DNA of 13,077 nucleotides from Chromatiaceae bacterium (GTDB lineage: Bacteria > Pseudomonadota > Gammaproteobacteria > Chromatiales > Chromatiaceae): assembly GCA_012962365.1 (NCBI GenBank), contig DTXR01000549.1, positions 1-13,077 of the forward strand, read 5' to 3'. Of this stretch, positions 1 through 7,876 are shown in pieces. Made by a program: the position numbers and the translations under genes. Positions within the stretch are counted from its first letter, which is position 1. Each line of letters opens with the position of its first letter. The notes beneath the pieces were generated by a model. It searched no databases, was not told the origin of the DNA, and saw only the letters and a list, made by a program, of their open reading frames with translations.

Positions 1-57
1 AAGAACAAGGCAGCCCGTCATAAGAGTCGCCTGAATGCGCACATCAAGGCCATGTAA
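1..57 (+). CDS. rpsT: Small ribosomal subunit protein bS20, 3' end only
   Basis: The first 18 codons and a TAA stop read in frame 1 as KNKAARHKSRLNAHIKAM. This is the characteristic basic C-terminal helix of ribosomal protein S20, which binds 16S rRNA in the small subunit. The rest of the gene lies outside the window to the left. A strong hairpin terminator follows 30 bases after the stop, as expected for a monocistronic rpsT. Identification rests on this short but distinctive tail. Confidence 0.9.
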   Translation, partial: KNKAARHKSRLNAHIKAM

Positions 58-87
58 GACCAGGCCTTCACAAACATACAAAGACAG

Positions 88-111
88 AAACCGGCTTATT
101 CGCCGGTTTTT
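88..111 (+). terminator. Rho-independent terminator of rpsT, shared with the opposing cyclase gene
   Basis: A perfect 8-bp stem (88-95 with 102-109, AAACCGGC/GCCGGTTT) closes a 6-base loop and runs into a T tract (107-111) followed by more T-rich sequence to 117. It is oriented to end rpsT transcription. Read on the minus strand, the same hairpin contains the last codons and the stop (96-98, in the loop) of the diguanylate cyclase gene. It may therefore serve both genes, although the minus-strand tail is less U-rich. Confidence 0.85.
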
Positions 112-2306
112 GCTTTTGCAACCCTGGGGCCAATACAAGCCCTGCCCGCCGCCTTGGCAGCATACAAAGACATATCTGCCTGCTTGAATAGGTCCGCCAT
201 GCTCATTCGCTGCCCCGGCAGGCAGTCTGCGATACCCACGCTCACCGACAACACATGCTTCTCTTTTCTGGAGGCCACCACCAGTGCCGGGTTCAGTTTT
301 TCCAGCAACTGACTGGCCTGCTGATAGTCCAGTCCGGGCAGCAGCACCAGAAATTCATCCCCGCCAAACCGGCCGACAAGGCCAGCTTTGGGCACGATCT
401 GTTGTATGGTCCTGCACAATAATCTCAGACAGAGATCTCCAAAATCATGACCCATGCTGTCATTCAGCATCTTGAAGTGATCGATATCCACAAATGCCAG
501 GGCCAGACCATTGCCGCCTTTTCTGCAATGCGCAAGCTGTTTGCCAATACGGCTTTCCATAGATCCCCGATTGAGTACACCGGTCAACTCATCGTAACGT
601 GCCGAATAACGCAGTTGCTCCATATTTTCTGCCTCCATCCTGGCATGCACGGCTTTTTCCACAAATTCCCGCAAGCCGGATACCATATCCCTGTCCAAAT
701 ATTGTTGCTGGGGAACAAGCAAGACCAGACAATAGCCCATCTCCTCCCGGGTCTTCACGGGCACGAGCAGATATTGATACTGCTCACGGGCGTCGGGAAA
801 ACCCCGTATGTTCCTGCGTGTTATCAACCCGCTGCGGCAATCCTGCAGGAACCGGGGCATCTGCTGCTTGAAAACCTGCATGAACAGCCTTCCCATAACC
901 TTGTTCCTTCCCAGGCAACGATAATGAGCCTTCCCTCCGTTCATGGTGAGCACCATAACTTCCACGACATCGATGATGCTGTTGATGCTTTCGAAAAAGA
1001 CCCCGTCCATTTCTCTGGATACATCCACGTTTTCATCATCGGTAACCAGGGATTGCAGCTTACGAACAAAATCCGCCAGCAATTGTTCCCGCTGATAGGC
1101 GGTATCGACACGCACCAAATCCACTTTGGCCTGATCCCGCTCTTGCAACGCATGCAATGTCCTGCTCGCTAGTGCCAAGAACAAAATCATCGCATTCACT
1201 GCCAGTGCAATCTCGAAGGCATGAGTCTGCCAATAAGCGATTTCGGGGGAAAAGGTAAAGGCATAGTAGACACGAACCAGGGTCGCAACGATGAGCAGAA
1301 AATTGGCTATAAATAGATATGCGGCCACCTTCTGACCCAGAACCCAGTACCTCAAGGTCAGCACGAAAATAGTAATCGCGCCCAGTGCCATCACGCCATT
1401 GAACAAGGTGACCCAAATGTTCCGGAAATAAACATCTGACCAATAACTGTCCACCTGGGACAGCACTAAAATGGCCACGAAACCGAACTGAAAACCCAGT
1501 ATCAGTTTTCCCCCGAAGGTACGCCGGTCCAGACCAAGATAGGAGCGGTAGAACTGGTAGAAAAACACGGCCGGAAGCATGCTGAAGAAATGTAGCCAAC
1601 GGCTTGTAGAAACGGAGTCCGACAAATACAGCCATTCACCTGCCCAACCTTCCTGCCAGACGACTGCACCCAAGGCCAGCAGCACATAGATGCTGTAATA
1701 TAAAAAGGGCAGCTCTCGAATGTACGCAAAAACGATCAGGTTGACGATCGCCAGAACCAGCATGATCGCATAGAGCACGAGGGTGTAATGCGATAGCCTG
1801 ACATCTTCTTCTAGGAAACTCCCCCTGCCTTCCAGCGTAATGCTGACGGGCTTTGGCATCCCGCTGTCTCTGATGACCAGGTAAAGGAATGCAGCATCGT
1901 CCAGCCCTGCCGGCAGCTCATACACCAGGGTCTGGGGAGAATAGTAAGAAGGCTTGTTTGGCAGCAACCGGCCACGCTTTTCGCTGCGCCAGTAGTCATC
2001 ACCTTGCTGTTTGAACCACAGAGTGACATCCGCCAGATATTTGGGGCGCAGCACCAGGTTGTAGGCTTCGGGGTGAACAACAGATCCCGGTATTTTCAGC
2101 CTTAATACGACACCGGCCGGATACTCTGCCAATGGGAGCCGGTAACCGGCTGCATAGCGATGGAAACTCAAACTGTCAGCCTGTTCCGGTTCGAACAAGC
2201 CATTTACTTCGGCATAGGAAACCGGCAATTGCGAAGGCTCGTCTGCAGCCGACACATGAGGCCAGAGCACAAGCAACAGCACAAGCCAAACTAACTGAAA
2301 TTTCAA
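96..2306 (-). CDS. Membrane diguanylate cyclase, 7TM-DISM type
   Basis: Likely makes the second messenger c-di-GMP from two GTP at the inner membrane in response to an external ligand. Residues use a 736-aa start. Domain order: signal peptide 1-20, DISMED2-like periplasmic sensor about 25-170, seven membrane segments about 174-382, a GAF-like region about 400-560, then the GGDEF domain. That domain has the DxLT motif in YDELTGVLNR (571-580), VDIDHFK (606-612) and an intact GGDEF signature (648-652). The inhibitory RxxD site is absent (PKAG at its place). The start chosen is TTG at 2306: it has GGGAG five bases upstream and puts a lysine then a hydrophobic stretch at the N terminus. Another TTG at 2339 would add 11 residues before the signal peptide. 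The stop lies inside the rpsT terminator hairpin. It has its own promoter downstream of sucD, so it is probably not co-transcribed with sucCD. Confidence 0.9.
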   Translation of the reverse strand: MKFQLVWLVLLLVLWPHVSAADEPSQLPVSYAEVNGLFEPEQADSLSFHRYAAGYRLPLAEYPAGVVLRLKIPGSVVHPEAYNLVLRPKYLADVTLWFKQQGDDYWRSEKRGRLLPNKPSYYSPQTLVYELPAGLDDAAFLYLVIRDSGMPKPVSITLEGRGSFLEEDVRLSHYTLVLYAIMLVLAIVNLIVFAYIRELPFLYYSIYVLLALGAVVWQEGWAGEWLYLSDSVSTSRWLHFFSMLPAVFFYQFYRSYLGLDRRTFGGKLILGFQFGFVAILVLSQVDSYWSDVYFRNIWVTLFNGVMALGAITIFVLTLRYWVLGQKVAAYLFIANFLLIVATLVRVYYAFTFSPEIAYWQTHAFEIALAVNAMILFLALASRTLHALQERDQAKVDLVRVDTAYQREQLLADFVRKLQSLVTDDENVDVSREMDGVFFESINSIIDVVEVMVLTMNGGKAHYRCLGRNKVMGRLFMQVFKQQMPRFLQDCRSGLITRRNIRGFPDAREQYQYLLVPVKTREEMGYCLVLLVPQQQYLDRDMVSGLREFVEKAVHARMEAENMEQLRYSARYDELTGVLNRGSMESRIGKQLAHCRKGGNGLALAFVDIDHFKMLNDSMGHDFGDLCLRLLCRTIQQIVPKAGLVGRFGGDEFLVLLPGLDYQQASQLLEKLNPALVVASRKEKHVLSVSVGIADCLPGQRMSMADLFKQADMSLYAAKAAGRACIGPRVAKAKTGE

Positions 2307-2359
2307 AATTACTCCCTGTTTCCTGCCTTCAACCGGCAAACTAAATTTCCTTGGGTTTT

Positions 2360-2387
2360 ATTATTCCACACAGCCAAACAGCGTCAA
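2360..2387 (-). promoter_or_regulatory. Sigma70-like promoter for the diguanylate cyclase gene
   Basis: On the minus strand a -35 box TTGACG (2382-2387) and a -10 box AATAAT (2360-2365) each match consensus at five of six bases, with a 16-base spacer. Transcription would begin near 2353. That leaves a leader of about 47 bases before the TTG at 2306 but only about 13 before the TTG at 2339, which favours the shorter protein. The -35 box overlaps the hairpin that follows sucD. No mapped start site is available, so this is a sequence-only call. Confidence 0.55.
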
Positions 2388-2399
2388 ACAACCTGACGC
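2381..2399 (-). terminator. Hairpin just after sucD, possible weak terminator or attenuator
   Basis: Two bases after the sucD stop, a 6-bp perfect stem (GCGTCA/TGACGC, 2394-2399 with 2381-2386) closes a 7-base loop. The following sequence on the minus strand (TGTTTGGC) is only partly T-rich, so intrinsic termination would be weak. The left arm overlaps the -35 box of the cyclase promoter. Confidence 0.4.
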
Positions 2400-2400
2400 A

Positions 2401-3273
2401 CTAAATGCTCAGCACCTCTGCCATACGCCTGCCCATGTCAGCGGGAGACCGTACCACCTCGACACCAGCGGATTCCAGGGCAAGGAACTTGGCTTCCGCC
2501 GTGCCCTTGCCGCCACTGATAATAGCACCGGCATGACCCATACGCTTACCGGGAGGGGCTGTAACGCCGGCAATATAAGCGACCACAGGCTTGCTCACAT
2601 GCTCCCGGATATAACTGGCAGCTTCTTCCTCCGCAGATCCTCCAATCTCACCGACCATGATGACTGCTTCTGTCTGCTCGTCCTTTTCGAAAAGCGCCAG
2701 ACAATCGATGAAGCTCGTGCCATTGATGGGATCGCCTCCCAAACCGACACAGGTACTCTGGCCCAACCCGACTACGGTAGTCTGATGCACCGCTTCATAA
2801 GTCAGCGTTCCGGATCGCGAGATGATGCCTATGCGCCCGGGCTGGTGGATGCTGCCGGGCATGATACCGATCTTGCAGGCACCTGGCGTGATAATCCCGG
2901 GACAGTTGGGCCCGATGAGCCTGGATTCCGTGGATGCCAGTGCCGCCTTGACCCTGAGCATATCCAGCACCGGGATACCTTCGGTAATACAGGTAATGAC
3001 CTTGATGCCCGCATCTGCCGCCTCGAGAATGGCATCTGCTGCGAAAGGGGGCGGCACATAGATCATGGTCGCTTCCGCTCCTGTTTCGGCAACTGCGTCA
3101 TGCACTGTATCGAATACCGGCCTGTCCAGATGCTTCTGTCCTCCCTTGCCCGGCGTTACGCCGCCGACCAGTTGAGTTCCATAGGCGATTGCCTGCTCGG
3201 AATGGAAAGTGCCCTGTTTGCCGGTGAATCCCTGACATATCACCTTGGTATTGCTGTCGACGAGTATACTCAT
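2401..3273 (-). CDS. sucD: Succinyl-CoA synthetase (ADP-forming), alpha subunit
   Basis: Alpha subunit of the TCA-cycle enzyme that converts succinyl-CoA, phosphate and ADP to succinate, CoA and ATP; it works as a complex with SucC. The 290-aa length matches the family. An N-terminal CoA-binding Rossmann domain shows [15 protein letters not shown] (13-27). The second domain has [11 protein letters not shown] (121-131) and the phosphorylated histidine H247 in the signature [20 protein letters not shown]. The ATG start lies 12 bases after the sucC stop and is preceded by AGGAA at good spacing, so the two subunits are translated from one message. A small hairpin follows the stop. No sucAB genes lie alongside, unlike in Escherichia coli. 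Confidence 0.98.
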   Translation of the reverse strand: MSILVDSNTKVICQGFTGKQGTFHSEQAIAYGTQLVGGVTPGKGGQKHLDRPVFDTVHDAVAETGAEATMIYVPPPFAADAILEAADAGIKVITCITEGIPVLDMLRVKAALASTESRLIGPNCPGIITPGACKIGIMPGSIHQPGRIGIISRSGTLTYEAVHQTTVVGLGQSTCVGLGGDPINGTSFIDCLALFEKDEQTEAVIMVGEIGGSAEEEAASYIREHVSKPVVAYIAGVTAPPGKRMGHAGAIISGGKGTAEAKFLALESAGVEVVRSPADMGRRMAEVLSI

Positions 3274-3285
3274 GATCGTTTCCTG

Positions 3286-4449
3286 TCAGGCTTTAACAAC
3301 AGCTACGACTTTCTGCGCAGCCTCGGTAAAATCTTCTGCGGTGATGAAATCCATCCCACTCTGCTCCAGCATGGCCAACCCCTGCGATGCATTGGTTCCC
3401 TGCAATCGGACCACGACCGGCACCTGCATACCCAGTTTACTGACTGCTGCAATAATGCCCTCGGCAATGAGATCACAGCGCACGATGCCGCCGAATATGT
3501 TCACCAACACAGCCTGGACCTTGCTGTCTGACAGAATCAGTTTGAATGCTTCCGTAACTCTTTCTGCAGTCGTGCCACCACCCACGTCCAGGAAGTTGGC
3601 TGGCTCTCCTCCCTCCAGCTTCACCAGATCCATGGTTGCCATGGCAAGCCCGGCACCGTTCACCATGCAACCGATATTGCCGTCCAGCGATATATAGTTG
3701 AGTTCGTGTTCGGCGGCAGCTGCTTCCCTTTCATCTTCCTGGGAGATATCGCGCAACGCCTTGATATCCGCATGGCGGTACAGGGCACTGTCATCGATGT
3801 TGATCTTTGCGTCCAGCGCCATAAGCCCGTCATCAGCGGTAACAATCAGGGGATTGATCTCCATCAGGCTGACATCCTTTTCCAGATACAATCTATACAG
3901 AGCCGCGAGTATCTTTCCAAAAATCTTGATCTGCTCACCTTCCAGCCCCAAGCCAAAAGCCAGGTAGCGCGCCTGATAGGGCTGCAAACCCGCGGCGGGA
4001 TCCACCACGGTGGTCAGGATCTTCTCCGGTGTCTGCGCGGCCACTTCCTCGATATTCATCCCCCCTGCCGAAGATGCCATGAAGGTGATGCGGGATCGTG
4101 CACGATTCAGCAGCATACCGAGATACAACTCCCGATTGATATCACTGCCCTGTTCTACCAGCACCTTCTCCACAGGCAGGCCTTCGGGACCCGTCTGGTG
4201 CGTCACCAGTTGCATGCCGATCATGCCGGCAGCGGCTTCAGCCACCTCATCCAGATTTCCGGCCAGCTTCACACCACCGGCCTTGCCCCGGGCGCCAGTA
4301 TGCGCCTGGGCCTTGACCACCCAAACATCCCCTCCCAGGGATTTCGCCGCAGCTACGGCCTCATCGGCAGTGGTTGCCACCTGCCCCGCAGGCACCGCGA
4401 TACCGTATTCTGAAAAAAGCGCCTTGGCTTGATATTCATGCAGGTTCAT
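3286..4449 (-). CDS. sucC: Succinyl-CoA synthetase (ADP-forming), beta subunit
   Basis: Beta subunit carrying the nucleotide- and succinate-binding parts of succinyl-CoA synthetase. At 387 aa it is one residue off the Escherichia coli protein. It begins MNLHEYQAKALF, the family signature, followed by an ATP-grasp domain (KAQAHTGARGKAGGVKLA near 46-63) and the metal-binding stretch MEINPLIV with the following DAKINIDD. The C-terminal ligase domain shows NGAGLAMATMD and DVGGGTTAERV. The ATG has GGAG seven bases upstream. The 47-base gap to the permease gene upstream contains a TAAAAT (4480-4485) that could be a -10 box, but no convincing -35 was found, so an independent sucC promoter is possible but not shown. 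Confidence 0.98.
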   Translation of the reverse strand: MNLHEYQAKALFSEYGIAVPAGQVATTADEAVAAAKSLGGDVWVVKAQAHTGARGKAGGVKLAGNLDEVAEAAAGMIGMQLVTHQTGPEGLPVEKVLVEQGSDINRELYLGMLLNRARSRITFMASSAGGMNIEEVAAQTPEKILTTVVDPAAGLQPYQARYLAFGLGLEGEQIKIFGKILAALYRLYLEKDVSLMEINPLIVTADDGLMALDAKINIDDSALYRHADIKALRDISQEDEREAAAAEHELNYISLDGNIGCMVNGAGLAMATMDLVKLEGGEPANFLDVGGGTTAERVTEAFKLILSDSKVQAVLVNIFGGIVRCDLIAEGIIAAVSKLGMQVPVVVRLQGTNASQGLAMLEQSGMDFITAEDFTEAAQKVVAVVKA

Positions 4450-4496
4450 TTTTGTTCTCCAGGCTTTTGCTTGGTGTTTATTTTACAACCAGATGA

Positions 4497-5219
4497 TCAG
4501 CCAATTATGAGTTTTATTCCCACCAGGATGGATATTACTTCAAATGCACGCTTGATCCACCTATTGCCTTGTCGAATGGCAAGATGCGCACCCGCGTAGC
4601 CGCCGACCAGCGAGCCTGCCAGCAATGCAGGCAGCCAGTCCCATTTGATGCTGCCCAACATACCCAGTGTCAGGGCACCTGTACCATTCCAGAACAGACC
4701 CACCAGCACCAAGGTGTAGGCGACGGCGCGCTTGTAATCCAGACCAAACCAGCGCACCAGCCACAAGGTCACGAACAGACCTGTCCCCGATGTCAGGGAA
4801 CCGTTGAGTATACCCAGGAAGAACAGCACAGCGCCTCCCGTCAACATGCCCGTCCTGTCCCGATGACGGGGCCGGTAGTCCTGCCCAAGCTGTTTCCTGC
4901 TGCCCGAATACAACCCCAGCCCCAGGGTCAGGCAACCCAAAGCAATCTCTGCCAGACGCCCAGGAATGTGCAGGATGATACTGGCACCGACAACCACGCC
5001 GGGCAACCCCGTCATGAGCACAAACAGCGTGAACCGGCGTTCCAGCGTGCTTTCCCGCATGTGGCGTACGGTCGCCCCTACTCCCAATGCCACGGAAGCC
5101 ACTTTATGCGTCGCCAGTGCCACGCCGAAAGGCAGCCCCAGAAAAATCAGCACAGGAAGCTGTAGCAGACCGGCACCTCCACCGGAAAAGGCAGAAAACA
5201 GGTTTGCTATCAACGACAC
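4497..5219 (-). CDS. TauE/SafE family membrane permease
   Basis: An integral membrane protein of the TauE/SafE family, whose members are proposed to export sulfite, sulfoacetate or related organic anions; the substrate here is unknown. The 240-aa protein has about eight hydrophobic segments and two repeated halves. The first half begins with the glycine-rich turn SAFSGGGAGLLQLPVLIFLGLP, and the second half has the corresponding NGSLTSGTGLFVTLWLVRWFG. The listed start is GTG at 5219, but it has no ribosome binding site and sits inside the first hydrophobic segment. The frame stays open upstream through QLLLFF to a possible CTG at 5246. The real N terminus is therefore uncertain by about nine residues. 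It lies upstream of sucC on the same strand and divergent from the DUF4124 gene. Confidence 0.85.
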   Translation of the reverse strand: MSLIANLFSAFSGGGAGLLQLPVLIFLGLPFGVALATHKVASVALGVGATVRHMRESTLERRFTLFVLMTGLPGVVVGASIILHIPGRLAEIALGCLTLGLGLYSGSRKQLGQDYRPRHRDRTGMLTGGAVLFFLGILNGSLTSGTGLFVTLWLVRWFGLDYKRAVAYTLVLVGLFWNGTGALTLGMLGSIKWDWLPALLAGSLVGGYAGAHLAIRQGNRWIKRAFEVISILVGIKLIIG

Positions 5220-5257
5220 AAAAAACAGCAGCAGCTGATCATTCAGGTGTATTTTTC

Positions 5258-5270
5258 AATCAAATTGATT
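5258..5270. promoter_or_regulatory. 13-bp palindrome in a divergent promoter region
   Basis: AATCAA-A-TTGATT is a perfect inverted repeat around one central base, located between the divergent permease and DUF4124 genes. It overlaps the proposed -10 box for the permease gene at its right edge, a position suited to an operator. It has the half-sites of an FNR/CRP-type box in the wrong order, so no regulator is named. A chance AT-rich palindrome remains possible. Confidence 0.3.
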
Positions 5271-5295
5271 ATCCTAGCGGGAACGTTCATCTTAA
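5268..5295 (-). promoter_or_regulatory. Possible promoter for the TauE/SafE gene
   Basis: On the minus strand TTAAGA (5290-5295, four of six to -35 consensus) and GATAAT (5268-5273, five of six to -10) are separated by 16 bases. Transcription would start near 5261, about 15 bases before the possible CTG at 5246. This is weak evidence based on spacing and match only. Confidence 0.25.
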
Positions 5296-5301
5296 GGCAG
5301 T

Positions 5302-6279
5302 ATGCATATGCACATCCATGTTTTCCTCGTTCTGTTGATTGTTATCAGCCAGCCTGTCAGCGCCAAGCTGTACAAATGGGTAGATGAAGACGGCAATGTG
5401 CAGTATTCGGATAAGCTGCCGCCTTCTGCGGTCAAGAAACCCCATGAAAAGCTGGACAAGCGCGGCCTGATCATCGACAAGACCGGCCGCGCAAAAACGC
5501 CGGAAGAAATTGCCGAAGAAGCGAGAGTAAGAAAACTCCGGGAAGAAACCCAGCGCCAGATCGATGAACAGAAAGCCCGGGATCGGGTGCTCCTGAACAC
5601 CTATCGCAGCGAAGATGATATCATCCTCGCCCGTGACGGAAAGCTGGCAACCATCGATTCACAAATACGCATCACCTACACCAACATCACCCGTCTCAAG
5701 GAACGCCTGTCCAATTACAAGCGCAAGGCCGCAAACCTGGAACGCAAGGGCAAGCATATTCCGAAACAGATGCAGACAGGCATCGACAACACACGCAAAG
5801 AGATCAACGACAGTTACGCGTCCATTCTGCGCCAGGAAAAGGACAAGGACACCATACGCAAAAAGTACGCAAATGATCTGCAACGCTTCCGCAAACTGTC
5901 CAAGCTCAAGGCCGATACCCACGCAGAGATGCTGTCGGAAAAGGAAAAAAAGACAGACGATGCCATCGTCAAGACTGTCATACGCTGCAAAAACGAGGAA
6001 CAGTGTGACAAGCTCTGGATCAGAGCCAAGGCGTACGCCAAGAAATACGCCACTACCCTGGTCTATGTGGACTCGGATTCCATCTTCATCACCCAGCCAC
6101 CGAGAACCAATGAAGACCTGAGCATCACCGCTTCCCGGCTGCAGCCACAAAAGGGCGAGCGGGAGATCATCTTCATGGACATCCAGTGTAAGAAGGTACT
6201 GGCCACGGACACCTGGTGCAAACGCCCGGAAGCGATCAAGATCCGCGAAAATTTCCGTTCCGTCGTCCTGGGAAAATAA
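5302..6279 (+). CDS. Exported coiled-coil protein with DUF4124 domain
   Basis: Function unknown. The 325-aa protein has a signal peptide (1-21, ending VSA-K), then a DUF4124 domain at about 18-60 with its hallmark KLYKWVDEDGNVQYSDKLPP. Residues about 65-220 are rich in Lys, Glu and Arg and strongly helical, suggesting long coiled coils. The C-terminal 100 residues form a separate region with four cysteines (229, 235, 296, 306), which could make two disulfides in the periplasm, plus the motif CDKLWIRAKAYAKKYATT. The ATG at 5302 has AAGG four bases upstream; a second ATG at 5308 would give a ten-base spacing and lose two residues. The gene is divergent from the permease and ends 12 bases from the opposing slmA stop. 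A role in envelope organisation is a guess only. Confidence 0.85.
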   Translation: MHMHIHVFLVLLIVISQPVSAKLYKWVDEDGNVQYSDKLPPSAVKKPHEKLDKRGLIIDKTGRAKTPEEIAEEARVRKLREETQRQIDEQKARDRVLLNTYRSEDDIILARDGKLATIDSQIRITYTNITRLKERLSNYKRKAANLERKGKHIPKQMQTGIDNTRKEINDSYASILRQEKDKDTIRKKYANDLQRFRKLSKLKADTHAEMLSEKEKKTDDAIVKTVIRCKNEEQCDKLWIRAKAYAKKYATTLVYVDSDSIFITQPPRTNEDLSITASRLQPQKGEREIIFMDIQCKKVLATDTWCKRPEAIKIRENFRSVVLGK

Positions 6280-6291
6280 TAGCTGCGCCGG

Positions 6292-7862
<1,571 letters not shown>

Positions 7863-7876
7863 CGAAAATTATAACA

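Noticed and set aside
447..1172. Plus-strand frame of 241 codons opposite the diguanylate cyclase
   Set aside because: The minus strand encodes a continuous GAF-GGDEF protein with intact motifs across this stretch. The plus frame has no family resemblance.
2533..3531. Long open frame of 332 codons on the plus strand
   Set aside because: It lies antisense to sucD and the end of sucC, has no recognisable domain, and its composition follows the opposite codon positions of sucCD. It is a shadow frame.
3706..4413. Plus-strand frame of 235 codons opposite sucC
   Set aside because: Antisense to a highly conserved sucC reading, with low-complexity His/Gln-rich content and no ribosome binding site.
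5258..5270. FNR-type oxygen-responsive site
   Set aside because: The FNR box is TTGAT-N4-ATCAA. Here the half-sites are in the reverse order and spaced by one base, so only an unnamed palindrome is reported.
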